Positions 21,227 through 33,042 of a DNA stretch of 64,000 bases are shown piece by piece (the first letter of the stretch is position 1; each line of letters starts with the position of its first letter). This DNA is from Shinisaurus crocodilurus (taxonomy: Eukaryota; Chordata; Lepidosauria; Squamata; Shinisauridae): contig CM037877.1 in the NCBI GenBank assembly GCA_021292165.1, positions 29,648,197-29,712,196 of the forward strand. Reading direction: 5' to 3'. The notes below the pieces were generated by a model. The model searched no databases. It worked only from the letters and a program-made list of their open reading frames with translations, and had not been told where the DNA came from. The position numbers and the translations under genes were made by a program.

Positions 21227-21716
21227 TTAAAAAATACAATACAATAAACAGTAAAAAAAAATCAATAAAAAACAATAAATGCCAGTGTTTTCAACTAAAA
21301 CCAACAACCTTTTGCAGGTCTTCAGAGCTTTCCTGAAGACCTGCAAAGAGGGGTCTTCATGACGAACCCTTGATAGATGCTCCTTCCATAGGTGCGGGGC
21401 CAATATTGAAATGGCCCTCTCCCTCAAATTCACCAACCTAACTGCCCTTGGTGGTAAGCACCTGAGAAGATAGAGGGAGGGCAGGTTTGCATGTATGAAG
21501 ATGATCCTTCAAGTACCTCAGACCCAAACCATTAAAGGCTTTAAAGATTAAAACCAGCGCTTTAAACTGAGCTTGTAAATTCACTGGCAAGCAGTGCAGC
21601 TGGCACAATATCAGTGTCACACGAAGTGACCACCTGGACCCCACCAAATTCTGCGCCAGCTGAAGTTTCCAAACTCTGCTTAATGACAGAACCACAGGGA
21701 AAATACAGGATGGCAA
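21227..21716 (-). mobile_element. L2-clade LINE 3' part, tail-to-tail with the previous copy
   Basis: The minus-strand frame (21438-21716) reads 'LPVNLQAQFKALVLIFKAFN' then 'GLGLRYLKDHL', the L2 motif. Its A-rich 3' tail abuts the tail of the plus-strand copy at about 21210-21230. Confidence 0.75.
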
Positions 21717-21927
21717 TGACTGGGTTCACACACCACGATAAGCCATCATGTGGCTTATAAGCCATGTTTGTTTCAGAGTGGCTTGCCATGTGGTCTGAAC
21801 CTGGCCAGAGTGGTTTACGCATGGTTAACAAGCCATGCTGCTGGGGTACAGACAACACGACAAGCCGCTCTGAAACAAACATGGCTTATAAGCCACCATG
21901 GCTTATCATGTTGTGTGAACCCAGTCA
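21717..21927. mobile_element. Large palindromic MITE ('actgggttcacacaac' family)
   Basis: Arms 'tgactgggttcacac' (21717-21731) and its perfect complement (21913-21927). 'ataagccatcatgtggctta' with 'tggcttataagccaccatgg' and 'gtttgtttcagagtggctt' with 'ctctgaaacaaac' fold back. A second copy is at about 32.17 kb. The TSD is not resolved. Confidence 0.8.
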
Positions 21928-22049
21928 ACGATAGGATGATGCCCTATAAAAACTGAGTGAATGAAGCATGACAATTCCACACTAAATCCCTAGTGTGGGA
22001 GGGAGCACCCAGTGTCTTGAAATGGTCACTTTTGGGTCACTTTTTAGGT

Positions 22050-22146
22050 TGCAGTCCTAACTCCTAACCATGTTTTCCTTGCAGTAAGTCCTATTGAGCA
22101 TAGTGAAAGTTATTTTAGGGTAAACATGCATAGGATTGTGCTGCAA
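22050..22146. repeat. 'gtgcaatc...' palindromic repeat
   Basis: 'ggttgcagtcctaactccta', 'gcagtaagtcctattgagca' and 'catgcataggattgtgctgc' give the full order of the family. Confidence 0.65.
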
Positions 22147-22436
22147 CTTCTATAACTACAAGCAACTACCACGACTGTTTATCTGTGGATGAAGGTATGC
22201 AGGGATGCAGCCCCAGCACTTTTTGATTAGCAGGGGACGCTGACCTCATCTCCCTGCCCCATCAGAATTCACTGTTCCCTCTGAGTTTAGCTGCAATCCT
22301 CCCAGTAGATGGGGGGGGGGGATGATTTTCCCAGCAACAATATATTGTACCTTGTTGTAATGCAAAGTATTTTGGGGTGGCAGCTTAGCCGTGAATGGGC
22401 AATTAAGACCCACAAGCTTTACAAAAGACCTGCTTC

Positions 22437-22848
22437 TAAATAGGGATGGGCAAATGAGCTTCGACCTCACCAAGATTCTCCAAACATCAGCTCGCTGCTC
22501 GTCTCTCCTCGATTTACACTCGCATTTGCAATCACTGTTCGTTTTGTATGAACAAAAGAATTGCACAAAATGAACAGCTATCGAATGTGAAAGTTGTGCA
22601 AAAAAAAATATTTGTGCAATTTCCCCCCATAGTCTGAAGTGTGGGTGCGGGTCTCAAAGTTGTGCATTTTGAGAAAGTTGTGCATTTTGAGAAAGTTGTG
22701 CATTTTTCAAGTACACATTTTGCAAATGCAAGTTTGGGAATTTGCTAACATTTTTGGAGAAAATGCACTCTTTTCATGTTCGGGTTTGCAAATGGGCATT
22801 TTCCAGTGATTTGCAAACTGAAACAAAATTTTCATACACCCCTAGACT
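22437..22848 (+). mobile_element. 'tagggatgggcaaa' repeat with 18-bp internal tandem
   Basis: Starts 'tagggatgggcaaatgagc' and ends 'catacacccctag', an imperfect inverted terminus. A tandem of 'ttgtgcattttgagaaag' runs from 22660 (two units plus a partial). Comparable elements are at 34.37 and 36.48 kb. Confidence 0.55.
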
Positions 22849-22849
22849 G

Positions 22850-24071
22850 GAGATGAAAACTGCTAGAACTGGGTTGCAGTGTAAGTCAAAAGAGCTGCCT
22901 AAATTTTTGGACCCTCTTTGGGGGCTGTCATGATGAGTGCCTGTGCAACCCTATAATGAAGCTACTTCGATGTCATCACTTGTAGGAGGGGCAAAATGCA
23001 TCTGTCAGCCCAGCCAGCAACAGGGAGAAACTCCACAGAAGGGAGAAGGTCTGTGCCCTGGCATTTATTTACTGAGACTTGCCCCTAATTTTACAGATTA
23101 CAGGCCCAAACTCCGGTACCAGCAAGAGGCTCCCTCTTCAGCATCTCTGTGGACTTATATTGGGCTGAGAACTCCTAAAGCATTTTGTGTTTTTTTTTAC
23201 TTTGTTGCTCTGATGAATTCCACACCCTTTCGGTTTGTGTGCAGTATACTCTCTTGGAGGGCTACTTATGAAACTGGAATTGTACTGTTGTTTCGCACAG
23301 GCTGCAAGTTATTTTGTTTTATAAAATTCTGATAAAATACATCTTTGAATATTTTGATCCGTCTGATTTCCCCCCCCCCCCTTGAAGCAACTTTATGATT
23401 TTAGAGTCACACAGGGTCAAATATCTTAACTAATCTGTGACCAGTATTAACCAGTTGGCAGGGTTATACCCGCACTTCAAAATTTACTGCTACACCACTG
23501 CGCATATGGAGATAACATGCAATACTCCCAATAGTGTGGAAATTCAATTACAATTGCACTTGTTGCTTAAAACAGAAAAGTATCGATTAGGTAGTGCTAG
23601 CAGCCATCCGCCTGGAAGCAGCCACTGTTACATTCATCAGTGAAGGAAGTGCATGGTTTCAGGGCAAATTATATTTTTGTTGAATTAACCCCCCTTCCAC
23701 CTTTGAACTATGCATTTGCTGGACAGAACAAGTAAACAAGCGTGTAGAATCCTACGGCAAACAGCAGATTAGCACTGGTACTCAAATGTAAATAGATATT
23801 CTATATCACATGAAACATTAACCTTGCAGCTCAATATAAAACACAAAAGTGATGCCAAAGAATGCAAAGAACAAAAGGAAATGTTCTTCGTCATGAATGT
23901 GGTGATCGTTAAGATACTGTGCATGGAATTTGCAAATATGCACAAAGAAACTGATCATCCACCAGTAACTCGTGGCGACATATGAGGGAATTATTGGGTT
24001 GAGGCAGTGAACTCCCTTTTTTTTTAAAAAAAAGCACCCAATATAACCATGGAAATAAGGGAAGAAGCAAA
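22850..24071. other. Non-coding stretch
   Basis: C run at about 23371-23383. The longest frame is 131 codons (22937-23332), with no domain recognised. Confidence 0.35.
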
Positions 24072-24185
24072 AGAAACACACAGGTGTGTTGTACACAGAA
24101 CAAGATGAATGTTAAAACGTAGACAGCCAGAAACACACAGGTGTGTTGTACACAGAACAAGATGAATGTTAAAACGTAGACAGCC
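24072..24185. repeat. Exact 57-bp tandem duplication
   Basis: The unit starting agaaacacacaggtgtgttg occurs at 24072-24128 and 24129-24185 with no differences seen. The second unit ends exactly where the SINE head starts. Confidence 0.9.
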
Positions 24186-24428
24186 AGTGTGGCATAGTGG
24201 TTAGAGTGTTGGACTAGAACTCAGGAACTCTAGGTTCTATTCCTCACTCGACCATGATGTGCACTGGGTGACTTTGAGCCAGTCACTGACTCTCAGCCTC
24301 ACAGGGTTGTTGTGAGAATAAAATGGAGGGGAGGCGGCTTATGTGTATGCTGCCTTGGGCTCCTTGGAAGAAAGGTGGGATATAAATGTAACAAACAAAC
24401 AAATAAATTATCAAATAAATAAAAATAA
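24183..24428 (+). mobile_element. tRNA-derived squamate SINE
   Basis: Head 'gccagtgtggcatagtggtt', body 'gcactgggtgactttgagcc' and 'tcacagggttgttgtgagaa', tail domain 'gccttgggctccttggaaga', 'gggatataaatgtaacaaac' and (AAAT)n. Confidence 0.92.
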
Positions 24429-24429
24429 G

Positions 24430-25531
24430 CTTGTTAATGTGTCAGTGTTTGAATGCTCTTTATTGTTTAATGTAAAACACAAATAAATAAATATTTAAAA
24501 CAAATACTGGGCATGCAAACAAGGCTCTTTGAGTGCAGGCTCAGGAATAAAGAGGTGAGGCAAATGAATGTTGGGGTTAAAATAAGGACCATGACTTTAT
24601 TCTGCAGTTAGATGAATCCCCAAAATATTTCATTAACACCCCTCCCCAATGTGGGTATAAACCAGAGCTGAAGCAAAACAGCTGTCCCTGATTTGCCACC
24701 CCTATTCAGAAATTTGATGGGATGGGTGGGGGCTGAACTGGTTCATCCAGTTCAGGCAGCCCACATATGGATGGTATTGCTAGCTTCTCTTTTTCCCCTT
24801 TTCTTAAATTGTTTAAAAGCTGCCTCTGCCAGGATGGCAGGACTTCCTCTCCTCTCCCTGGTCTGGCCGTGGCCATGTTTCTCGGCTTCCAGCAAGTTTA
24901 ATTCCAGAGGCATGCTGGGAGTGGGGGGAAATGGTGGTATCTGGAGCTCTTGCTCTGGCCATTGTGACTTTAATTTTAAATGCAGGAGGGACAGGAGAAC
25001 AAGAAGAGCAAATATACTCTTCTAAATTCTAGTTTGAAAAAGTACCCAAACCCATAACATAAAGATAACCTTTGCTGGACCAGATCAATGGTTATTAATA
25101 TGTTACACATTTTGAGACTACTGCAAACCTGAATGTTAAAATGCTTAATTCCCCCCCCCCGCCTTATTAATTAAAAACAAATATGGCTAACTGCTTGTAT
25201 ACGGCTCCAGTCTTGCATACCCATCTTTCTGAGCAGCATCGACAAAGCTATTGCCAGTTAATTTTCTATGACTGAACAAAAGTAAGCTATCAGGCATTAT
25301 CAGGAACCTTGAAAGCTGGCTGGGGCACTTGTGGAAAAAGTGTGTATTTTTCTCATGAAAACGTTCACTGTGACACCACTTGGGTATTGTCCCCGCCCCC
25401 ACAGCTGATAGTAATTATAGGCAGAAAATAGAAAGGAGATAAACATGCCAGATACGAAGAGCATATTGCTTGCCTACTCGGAAGTTACAAGAACTCTTCT
25501 AATTCAAGTTAAGTATCGCTAGCATCTAGCA
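24430..25531. other. Non-coding stretch
   Basis: Short A/T microsatellite remnants to about 24510 and a C run at 25150-25160. Nothing else recognised. Confidence 0.35.
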
Positions 25532-25532
25532 C

Positions 25533-25619
25533 AATGTTCTCCAACCTTGGGTCCCCAGATGTTTTTGGCCTACAGCTCCCAGCATGCCCCAGCCAGCGCC
25601 AAGGTTGGAGAACACTGCC
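25533..25619. mobile_element. Internally deleted hAT-type MITE
   Basis: 'aatgttctccaaccttgggt' to 'catgccccagccagcg' jumps straight to 'ccaaggttggagaacactg', so most of the second arm is missing. No TSD seen. Same family as 19513-19652. Confidence 0.8.
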
Positions 25620-25697
25620 AATGTGTCTTTTCTACACGTCCCCTGCCCACCTTATATTTCCATACTTCCCCATGTTATCAGGGGAGGGAACGGAGGA

Positions 25698-25887
25698 GGG
25701 GCCATAGCTCAGTGGCAGAGCACCTGCTTTGAATGTAGAAGGTCCCAGGTTCGATGCCTGGCTTCTCCAGGTAGGGCTGGAAAGAATCCTGCCCAAAACT
25801 CCGGAGAACTGCTGTCAGTCAGTGTGGACAATACTGGGCAAGGTGGGTCAATGGTGTGACGCAGTATAAGGCAGCTTCCTACGCTCC
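25698..25887 (+). mobile_element. tRNA-derived SINE (second family, 'ggccatagctcagtggcaga')
   Basis: The tRNA-like head has A box 'tagctcagtggcagagc' and B box 'ggttcgatgcc'. The body is 'ccaggtagggctggaaagaa', 'ctgtcagtcagtgtggacaa' and 'cagtataaggcagcttccta'. The head does not close a proper acceptor stem, so it is not a tRNA gene. A reverse copy is at 62.2 kb. Confidence 0.9.
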
Positions 25888-27957
25888 TGCGATAAGCTCA
25901 GGGCAGCAGACTCGTATCTGCCTCGAGATGCATTTTTCTAGATCCTTCTCCCTTTACCGCATAAGTATCAGTTGCATTGCAACAGGGGGTTGCTTTTGTG
26001 AATATATTACAGTATCTAATTAGGCACACTTAGGCCCAGCGCCAGCACTCAGCATACTTGGGCAGCTGCTGGGGGCCACATGCTCCAGCAAGGGCCACTG
26101 GGGCTGACACCTACCCTACTTGGTGGTGATGGAAACCATAATATTGCCTGCTTAAATCAACAAGGTAATATAACCACTAGTTAGAGTGGGAGGAAAGGGT
26201 TAATTGGACAATCCCCAGGGTGCCTGTTTGTAACCCCTCCTTCCTACTTCCGGCCTCTCTGTGGCCAGCTCTCTCTCGCTCGCTCTCCGCCTCTCCAACC
26301 TGATGGACACACAGTCTGAGCTGGCTTCCAGCCAGTGATCTCCAATGAAGCGGACTCTTAACACCCAAGACTCTAACCTGGCTATATGCATCCTGCATAT
26401 ATGAATAAACGGACTGTAAGTAAAACTAATAAATGTCTTTATTAGTTTTAAACATTGTATGGACAATCCATTTCCTTTAAAGAGCCTTTTAGCAAGGGTT
26501 TAGCAACCCACGTGGTGATATCCAGTTTCCATAACCAGGCTGTGCATAAGGGGGAAAACTCTGCTTTGGCCTAACCAGTGCAGGACCGACTCCTTCCCAT
26601 ATCCTCCAACACTTGGGCCATGCTGCCATTGGGCACTCCCAGTGCTATAGGCAGCACCCACAGCCACTTGGGTCCACTGACAGCACAGGCACTGACCCCA
26701 GTGGCACTGCAGCTGAAAGTCACTCCCTCCCCCTAGGCAGGCTTACCCTGTCATGCCAGGCTTGCGCTGTTGGGATTGGTGCCAGATTGGTGCTAGATTT
26801 GCAGCTGTAACTTTTTCCTCACCCATCCCTATAATCCTTTTTTCGTGCGTGTCGTATCTTTCTGGATTGTAAGCCTGTGGGCAGGCCTTCTTTTACTGAT
26901 TATTTGTACAGTACACTGCTCCAGGAGCCTTTTTAGCTGAAGACTGGGATAATAATACTCTAAACTAAGTAAGTAAGTAAGTAAATAAATAAATAAATAA
27001 ATACATTGTTTTAAAGAATTATTTTAAAAATAAAAAAGATGAGCATCTGAAACCATCTACATGCCCAGCTGGCTGCTCCCTGACTATAATAAAAAGAAAA
27101 AGAAAAAAGTGTGAAAGGATGCTATAGCAACCCAGCAGCAACCTTGATGGACCCCAGCATGTCCATTTCAGCATGTACTTAAGAACGGAGAATGATGAAA
27201 TTAAGTGTGTTTCTTTAGCTTAATCATGTCCCATTCCTCCACCCCTCACTTGGTGGGCGATCTCACTTAGTCATATTAGCTTCGTTTAAGGCATCTTTGG
27301 CAAATTCTATACAGGTCTACTCAGAAGCATATTCCGAAGCAAACTTGAATGAAGAGCTCTTAAACATATCCATTTTATTAGACTGAGAGGAAAGATATAT
27401 TTCATGCTCCACAAGGGGAGAGTAAATTGCTGTCTAACAGGACATTCAAAACTAAGCTTCACTTAACAAGTGGGAGTGTGCGGACTTGAAGTGTTGAAGT
27501 TCAAACACTGTTCTGCAGAGGGAATTAAACACACGACAACAACAACCAACAAACTATTTGGGAATATTTTTAGTTTTGGGGGCCTTTGAAACAAGGAGCT
27601 GTTCCAGTTTCATAGACCAAACTGTAAATCTTGGGTCAGATTCAGCTGTAGATGCATGCAACTGGTTTGGTGGAAGTGGACGACTTCCCTCCCTGCCCCT
27701 TTGTCCCCACCCACAGCAGCCCCTCCAGCACCCTGAAAATGTTACACAGAAAGGCCTTTAGTATGCCTTGTGCATCACACATACCCCCCCCACACACACA
27801 CAATTATTTCCGTACCACAATGACACTACAACCTCTTCTATGTTTCATAATATACGTACCGGTTAAAAATGTTCTTAACTGTAAGTTGCCTTGCAAATTC
27901 TTTTATTTCAAAAGGCAGCATATAATTTCCTAAATAAATTAATTAAAAATAACAGCG
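25888..27957. other. Mostly unique non-coding DNA with one LTR-like candidate
   Basis: The part at 26131-26511 is described separately. (AAGT)n/(AAAT)n lies at about 26967-27002 and a C/(CA)n run at about 27785-27802. No gene recognised. Confidence 0.35.
26131..26511 (+). mobile_element. Possible solo LTR-like element (weak)
   Basis: Flanked by an 8-bp direct repeat gtggtgat (26123-26130 and 26512-26519). Contains a TATA-like 'gctatatgcat', then AATAAA at about 26403 and again at 26430, as in U3-R-U5 order. It lacks clear TG...CA ends, so it could equally be another type of insertion or chance. Confidence 0.25.
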
Positions 27958-27965
27958 TGGTTATG

Positions 27966-28327
27966 CAGTGCCAGCTCCAGGTTCGTGGGGGGCTATGGGC
28001 AAAATGCTCGCAATGGTTCCCCTCCCTCAGTGAGTCTACCTTCTCATCGCTATTGCCACCGGTTGTTATTGCTCCTCCTCCTCTTTCTCATCACTGGTAC
28101 CACTGGCTTGCTTCACAGGCGGAGCCAGTGAGCAAGTAGACAATGGCATCTGCTTCACCTCCTTCTTGGCACTACCATTGTCTGGGCTAGAGCGAGAGGC
28201 AGGTGAACAAGCAGGATGCAACGGTGAAGAGGAAATACAAGTCCAGGGAGTTCTTGTCAGTGGGCCCCTGCTGGACTGTGGGACCTCAGGAGGTACCCAA
28301 CCATGCCTGTCATTGACCCCAGCCCTG
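27966..28327 (-). mobile_element. hAT-type element, TSD tggttatg/tgggtatg
   Basis: 7/8 duplication: tggttatg (27958-27965) and tgggtatg (28328-28335). Ends CAGTGCCAGCTCCAGGTT and CCCCAGCCCTG. Reverse-oriented relative of 63478-63789, with which it shares 'ctccctcagtgagtctacct'. No coding capacity. Confidence 0.85.
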
Positions 28328-28335
28328 TGGGTATG

Positions 28336-29084
28336 CTGCTTTTGGCAACAGTAGCAATCGTCAATTCAACAGCACCAGGGCAATGGCTGCCCTGTGTAAT
28401 GACAACAGCTCAGTGCCAGAGGCTTTGGTATTGCCCCACTGGGACCACTGTCCTCCTAAGCACCTAGCTGCTGATGCAGGAGTTCATGCATTCAGGATTT
28501 CAAACGCATATAGATTTAAACATATGATCAGTTTTAGCAGGGATGACAGGATGGCATTGGGAATCCAGTCACTATTGTGTAGCAGTTGGACTTTCAAAAA
28601 GCTTTCATGACATTCATTGTGACAATGCATTTTTACAGATGATAATTGCAGTTATGTATCAAGCTTGTTGTTTTTGGCAGTACTGATCCTCATCTATCAG
28701 ACTCAGGAGGCTTCCCAATGGGAAAGCTTATATGATACTAAGGTTCCCATATGTTAACTCCCATGTGAATTAGTCAAGTAGGTGACTCATTAACGGTTCC
28801 TAACTTTTAAAGGTTGTGGCATAAGAAGAAAGGAAAGAAGATTGGGGGGGGGGATAAATATAATTTTAAAAGATTATCAACAGGACAGAATAAAAAGTGC
28901 TTACTTTAATATTAAATATCAGATAACATCAATATTTTGTTAATATTTTATCGCCTTAAATGGTTGTGTTTTAAACATTCTTCCTTTTAGCCACTTTGTA
29001 AGCCTTGTTGAGGCGGCATAGAAATTCTCCAGATAAACAGAGGGATCTTTCTATGGAGAGATGGTGCACAGATGTGTGGAGGCT
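28336..29084. other. Non-coding stretch
   Basis: AT-rich with a G run at 28843-28851. Nothing recognised. Confidence 0.35.
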
Positions 29085-29212
29085 CATCCATCAACCCAAT
29101 TTCCAGAGGGTAGCCATGTTAGTTTGTTGCAGCAAACAAAACCAAGAGTTTTGAAGCACCTTAAAGACAAACACATTTAGCATGGCGTAAGCCCACATCA
29201 GGTCCGTTAATG
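29085..29212 (+). mobile_element. 'ccagagggtagccatgttag' interspersed repeat
   Basis: 'gagggtagccatgttagttt', 'gttttgaagcaccttaaaga' and 'atggcgtaagcccacatcag' match a repeat I recognise as common in turtles and squamates. Its class is uncertain from memory. Confidence 0.6.
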
Positions 29213-30404
29213 ACCTGGATGGACAATGGTAGGTCTTCTCAAATGAAATCAGCAGGGCCTTCTTACATGATGACCAAAACACCACTTTGAGGCTCTGATT
29301 TGAATTGGATACAACTGTGCCATGGCCCCAATTGCAACCACAATGCATGTTCTGTGGCCTCACCAACTCCACAGCTGAAGAGCAAAGCAATATGTTCCAA
29401 CCCAAGCATGGGTTCCTTGATGGTGCACGGAGCTCCTTCAACATACAAGAGATGCGCCATATATTTCTTTCTTCTTTTCTTGTTGTAATTAATCGTGTTT
29501 ATTTCTAAACATAATAAACAGTTACATACTGCTTTATGTGCTAAAAAGCCATCGAGGTGGTGTACAAGAATTAGGATACACTATCTAATTTTTCCAAGCT
29601 CTTCACCATTTATTTCAATAGGTATATTGGACCCACATTTAAGGCTCTGGCTTGGGATGATAGAGTTACAAAATAGTACTCCAATAGCACAAAGAGAATG
29701 GACAATACCAGGCCAGATGGCATTCACTATCAATAAATGCAAAACTGATGGGGATGAATTAATTATTACTGCTACAGAAAGGAAGATCTTGGAATGCATT
29801 GCCGATAGCTCCCTAAAATTGAGCTCAAATCTCTTCTACTTTCAGAAAGAATGAATAGGACAAAGATAGAAATCATATATGTATTGCCTATATATAATTC
29901 AATAGTGCCAGCTATTTTAGTATTGTGTGCACTTCTGACTACCTTATCTCAAAAAGAATATATTGCAGCCAGGAAAGGTTTTGTTAGTAATGACTAAGGG
30001 TATCATTAGAAATTTTCTTCTGTCTGTGTGACGGTCAAGAGGATAAATGAGCTAAAAACAGATCCAGACAAATTCATGAGAAACAGCAGAATCAGTGCCC
30101 ATTTGCTAGGAACTGCAGGGTGTCCATCAATCTGAAATTGCCGCAGGCTGGAAGTGATTTGCCAGGGACTGGTGTATACCATTATATGTCTGCACTTTTT
30201 AATAAGATTCCTCAAGCATTTCTGTATTGCCCCAGCAGTGAACAAGATTTCGGGCAGGACAGATCACTTGCCTGATCCCATGAGACAGTTCTTCTGGTAT
30301 AGATTTAACGTGTATAACCATCCCCAACTGTTATGATACAGGACAGGAGAAAAGAGAGAGCTTGGTTCACTATTATAATGCTCACATGTCTAAACTTAGA
30401 TCAT
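29213..30404. other. Non-coding stretch
   Basis: Open frames up to 119 codons without recognised domains. Confidence 0.35.
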
Positions 30405-30902
30405 AGGGATGGATGAGAATTTCAGTTCAGTTCTCCCCCTCTCTTTTTTTATAAGAACTTACCAAAATTCACACATTTCTTCATATTTGGGATGGAAAGA
30501 ATTTGAGACTTAAAAAGGTCAATTGTGGGAGAAACCGAAACTGACAGATTGATCCATCTTGGCCCAACTTGGCTTTGAGCACTTGGCTCTTAAAAGGCTT
30601 TGAATCCCTGTATATTTAACCATGGTAGTGCTGAATTAGGGTTGCCACTTCCTTTTTCTGACAAGCTCCTTATCCTTAACACCAATAGTGCAGGCAGGTA
30701 CAACACGGCCCTCTCCATAGGAATAACCGGTACCCATTGAATTCAGTCTGTCCAGAGGGGTGAGAATTTCGTTTCGATTGGCTTTTGAAAAGAATTTTCC
30801 AAAAAATCCTGAAATTTCTCTCATGTTCAAGTTGGAAAGAACTTGAGATCTAAAAAATTCAAATGTAGGAGAAAGCAAAACTGGGAGATTCATCCATCCC
30901 TA
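30405..30902. mobile_element. Two fragments of 'gggatggatgagaatttc' repeats
   Basis: 30405-30600 starts 'tagggatggatgagaatttc'. 30757-30902 starts 'ggggtgagaatttcg' and ends 'attcatccatcccta', an inverted terminus of the same kind. Both share 'gaacttgagatct..' and 'gagaaa.c.aaactg' blocks. Confidence 0.5.
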
Positions 30903-31169
30903 CGATGGGCATGGGGTGTGTTCTGGGGGGAAAGGTTTGAAAAGCATGCGCATAGTGGTCCATGACCCCAGTCTGGTTTTGGTTTCTAATGCATGCTGGG
31001 GAGTGCCAGAAAAAGAGTGTTGTCCAACACATGAATCCTGTGTGTGGTAATGGAAGCATACAAGAGGCCTGCCATAGACTAGGAGCTGGTACATTCAAAC
31101 TTTCTCCATAGCCATCCATTCACCAGATAGTTATGTGAATGAGCTGTGAATGACACTTATCTTATTTGT

Positions 31170-31437
31170 TACATTTATATTTTATTATTATTACTATTAC
31201 TATTATTATTACGTTTATATCCCACCTTTCCCCCCTCTTGCAAGGAACCCAAGATGGCTTACATCATGGTCCTCCTCCTCTCCATTTTCTCTGCACAACA
31301 ACCCTGTGAGGTAGGTAAGGCTGAGAGTCAGTGGCTGGCCCAAAGTCACCCAGTGAGCTTAATGGCCAAGGTGGGACTAGAACCCGGATCTCCAAGTCTC
31401 AGTCCAGCACTCTAACCACTACACCACACTGGCTCTC
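31170..31437 (-). mobile_element. tRNA-derived squamate SINE
   Basis: Reverse copy: (ATT)n tail, 'ttatatcccacctttccccc', 'gcaaggaacccaagatggct', 'acaacaaccctgtgaggtag', and B box complement 'actagaacccgg', ending 'ctacaccacactggctct'. Confidence 0.92.
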
Positions 31438-31486
31438 ATGCTGAGAGGCAGAGGCTATCCTGTATACTAACTGCAAACTCATTTTC

Positions 31487-31640
31487 CAAGTGTGGATCCT
31501 TACACAACCAGTATCATCAAGAGGGAGGTATCAACAGGATCAGGGAAACCACAAGGCTTGGAGAAATACAAAAACTCTTTAGAATAAAATCTAAGGGGGG
31601 GGACCCCAAAATCATCTGAGTGAGAACTGAACATGCTCAT
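31487..31640 (+). mobile_element. Unclassified repeat ('gagggaggtatcaacagg')
   Basis: Shares 'gagggaggtatca.cagg', 'caaggcttggagaaat' and a long G run before 'accccaaaat' with 54420-54600. The complement is at about 42600-42800. Confidence 0.5.
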
Positions 31641-32170
31641 AAGAACACAAAGTTCTCCTTTGCTCCCATGGGGCTTGCACCAGCACTGTGGTTTGAGGCA
31701 AACAGCCACAAAGTAATCAGTATAAAAGTACCATCCTTACTAAATACAAAAAGATGTGACTAAGAATTCCCGTGCACAGTCTGTGACTCATTAGCAACAA
31801 CCTACAACGTGATTTTCCAATCACAGCTTGCATTCAGGAACAAACGGGCCACGGAAATTCTGTTCTTCTGTTTACAAGGAAGCCTTTGAAATATTTTTTG
31901 TTTATTCATTTAAACTCCTTCATTTGAAGTTTTTTTCCCTCAATTACAAAAGGGCAATATGGTAACCCAACATTTCATTAACCATTCCTTTCAAACATAA
32001 CAACTAGTTTACATATTCTCTTCTCGGAGCTAGCATAGATCAAATACACTGAAAATATGACATGCACCATATTACAAATGTGCATCACCTTCTCCAACAT
32101 CTGTTAAGCTCAGTTTATTTATTTATTTATTACTGTACATCTCTATCCCACTATATTAATTCACACTGGA
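31641..32170. other. Non-coding stretch
   Basis: (ATTT)n at about 32116-32131. Nothing else recognised. Confidence 0.35.
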
Positions 32171-32171
32171 C

Positions 32172-32370
32172 GGGGTTCACACAACACAATAAGCCATGGT
32201 GGCTTATATGCCATGTTTGTTTCGGAGTGGCCTCTCGTGTTGTCTGGACCTGGCCAGAGTGGCTTGTGCATGGTTAACAAACCGTGCTGCTGGGTTCAGA
32301 CAACACGACAAGCCGCTCTGAAACGAACATGGCATATAAACCACCATGGCTTATCGTGTTGTCTGAACCC
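32172..32370. mobile_element. Large palindromic MITE, second copy
   Basis: Same family as 21717-21927: 'gggttcacacaacacaataa' with 'ttatcgtgttgtctgaaccc', and 'gtttgtttcggagtgg' with 'ctctgaaacgaac'. A 6/8 duplication (tcacactg / tcactgtg) is possible with slightly wider ends. Confidence 0.8.
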
Positions 32371-32474
32371 AGTCACTGTGTACCTGGAATATTCTCTTTC
32401 TCTAAGTAACGTAACAAAATGGTCAGTGGTTTTGATGGGATTGTATGCCCTGTAATGGCCTTATGTTGCAGTCG

Positions 32475-32720
32475 TTCATTCATTCAAAAAACTTACCGTA
32501 TATCCCCCATAGAAGGGGAACTCAAGGTGGCAAACAAACAAAAGCATCAATATTTAGAATAATCACTTCCCACCCCATGCCCATGCAACAATCTTAAAAA
32601 CCCAAATTAATAAAACAGCAGCAACAACAATAATTTGTATGAAGAACAATTACTCATAAATGCTAAAAATATATCCATTTTTAAATAGCCAAGTTTTTAC
32701 AGACCATATAAAATATTATA
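32475..32720 (-). mobile_element. LINE 3' tail-like segment
   Basis: 'cattcattcaaaaaacttac', 'atcccccatagaagg' and 'actcaaggtggcaaacaaac', then A-rich sequence, resembles a LINE 3' UTR in reverse. Confidence 0.35.
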
Positions 32721-33042
32721 TTGTTGGGGCTTGCTCAGTTAATATTGTATTAACATTGAGCATGGCTGTCAAATATATGTTCCTCTATTGCCACACCTTT
32801 TTTAATCTGGGTTTTGATATGATTTTTATGAGGCTTTGATATCATGTTGTGATCTCTCTGATACTGGTGGAGGGTGAAGGACAAAGGGAGGCCGTCCAAA
32901 CCTTTGTCTATATATCCTGACTACACCTTCCACTTCCTTTGCCCATTTTGTTGCAGATGGTTGCTTGTCTCATTCACATGGACCAAGAAGTTGGTAAGGA
33001 AATGAGACAGCACCACTGAAATACTTATGTCAGCTGTCCACT
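32721..33042. other. Non-coding stretch
   Basis: Nothing recognised. Confidence 0.3.

Noticed and set aside
25698..25770. tRNA gene
   Set aside because: It has A and B boxes, but the acceptor stem does not pair and the sequence continues into a SINE body; a reverse SINE copy is at 62.2 kb.
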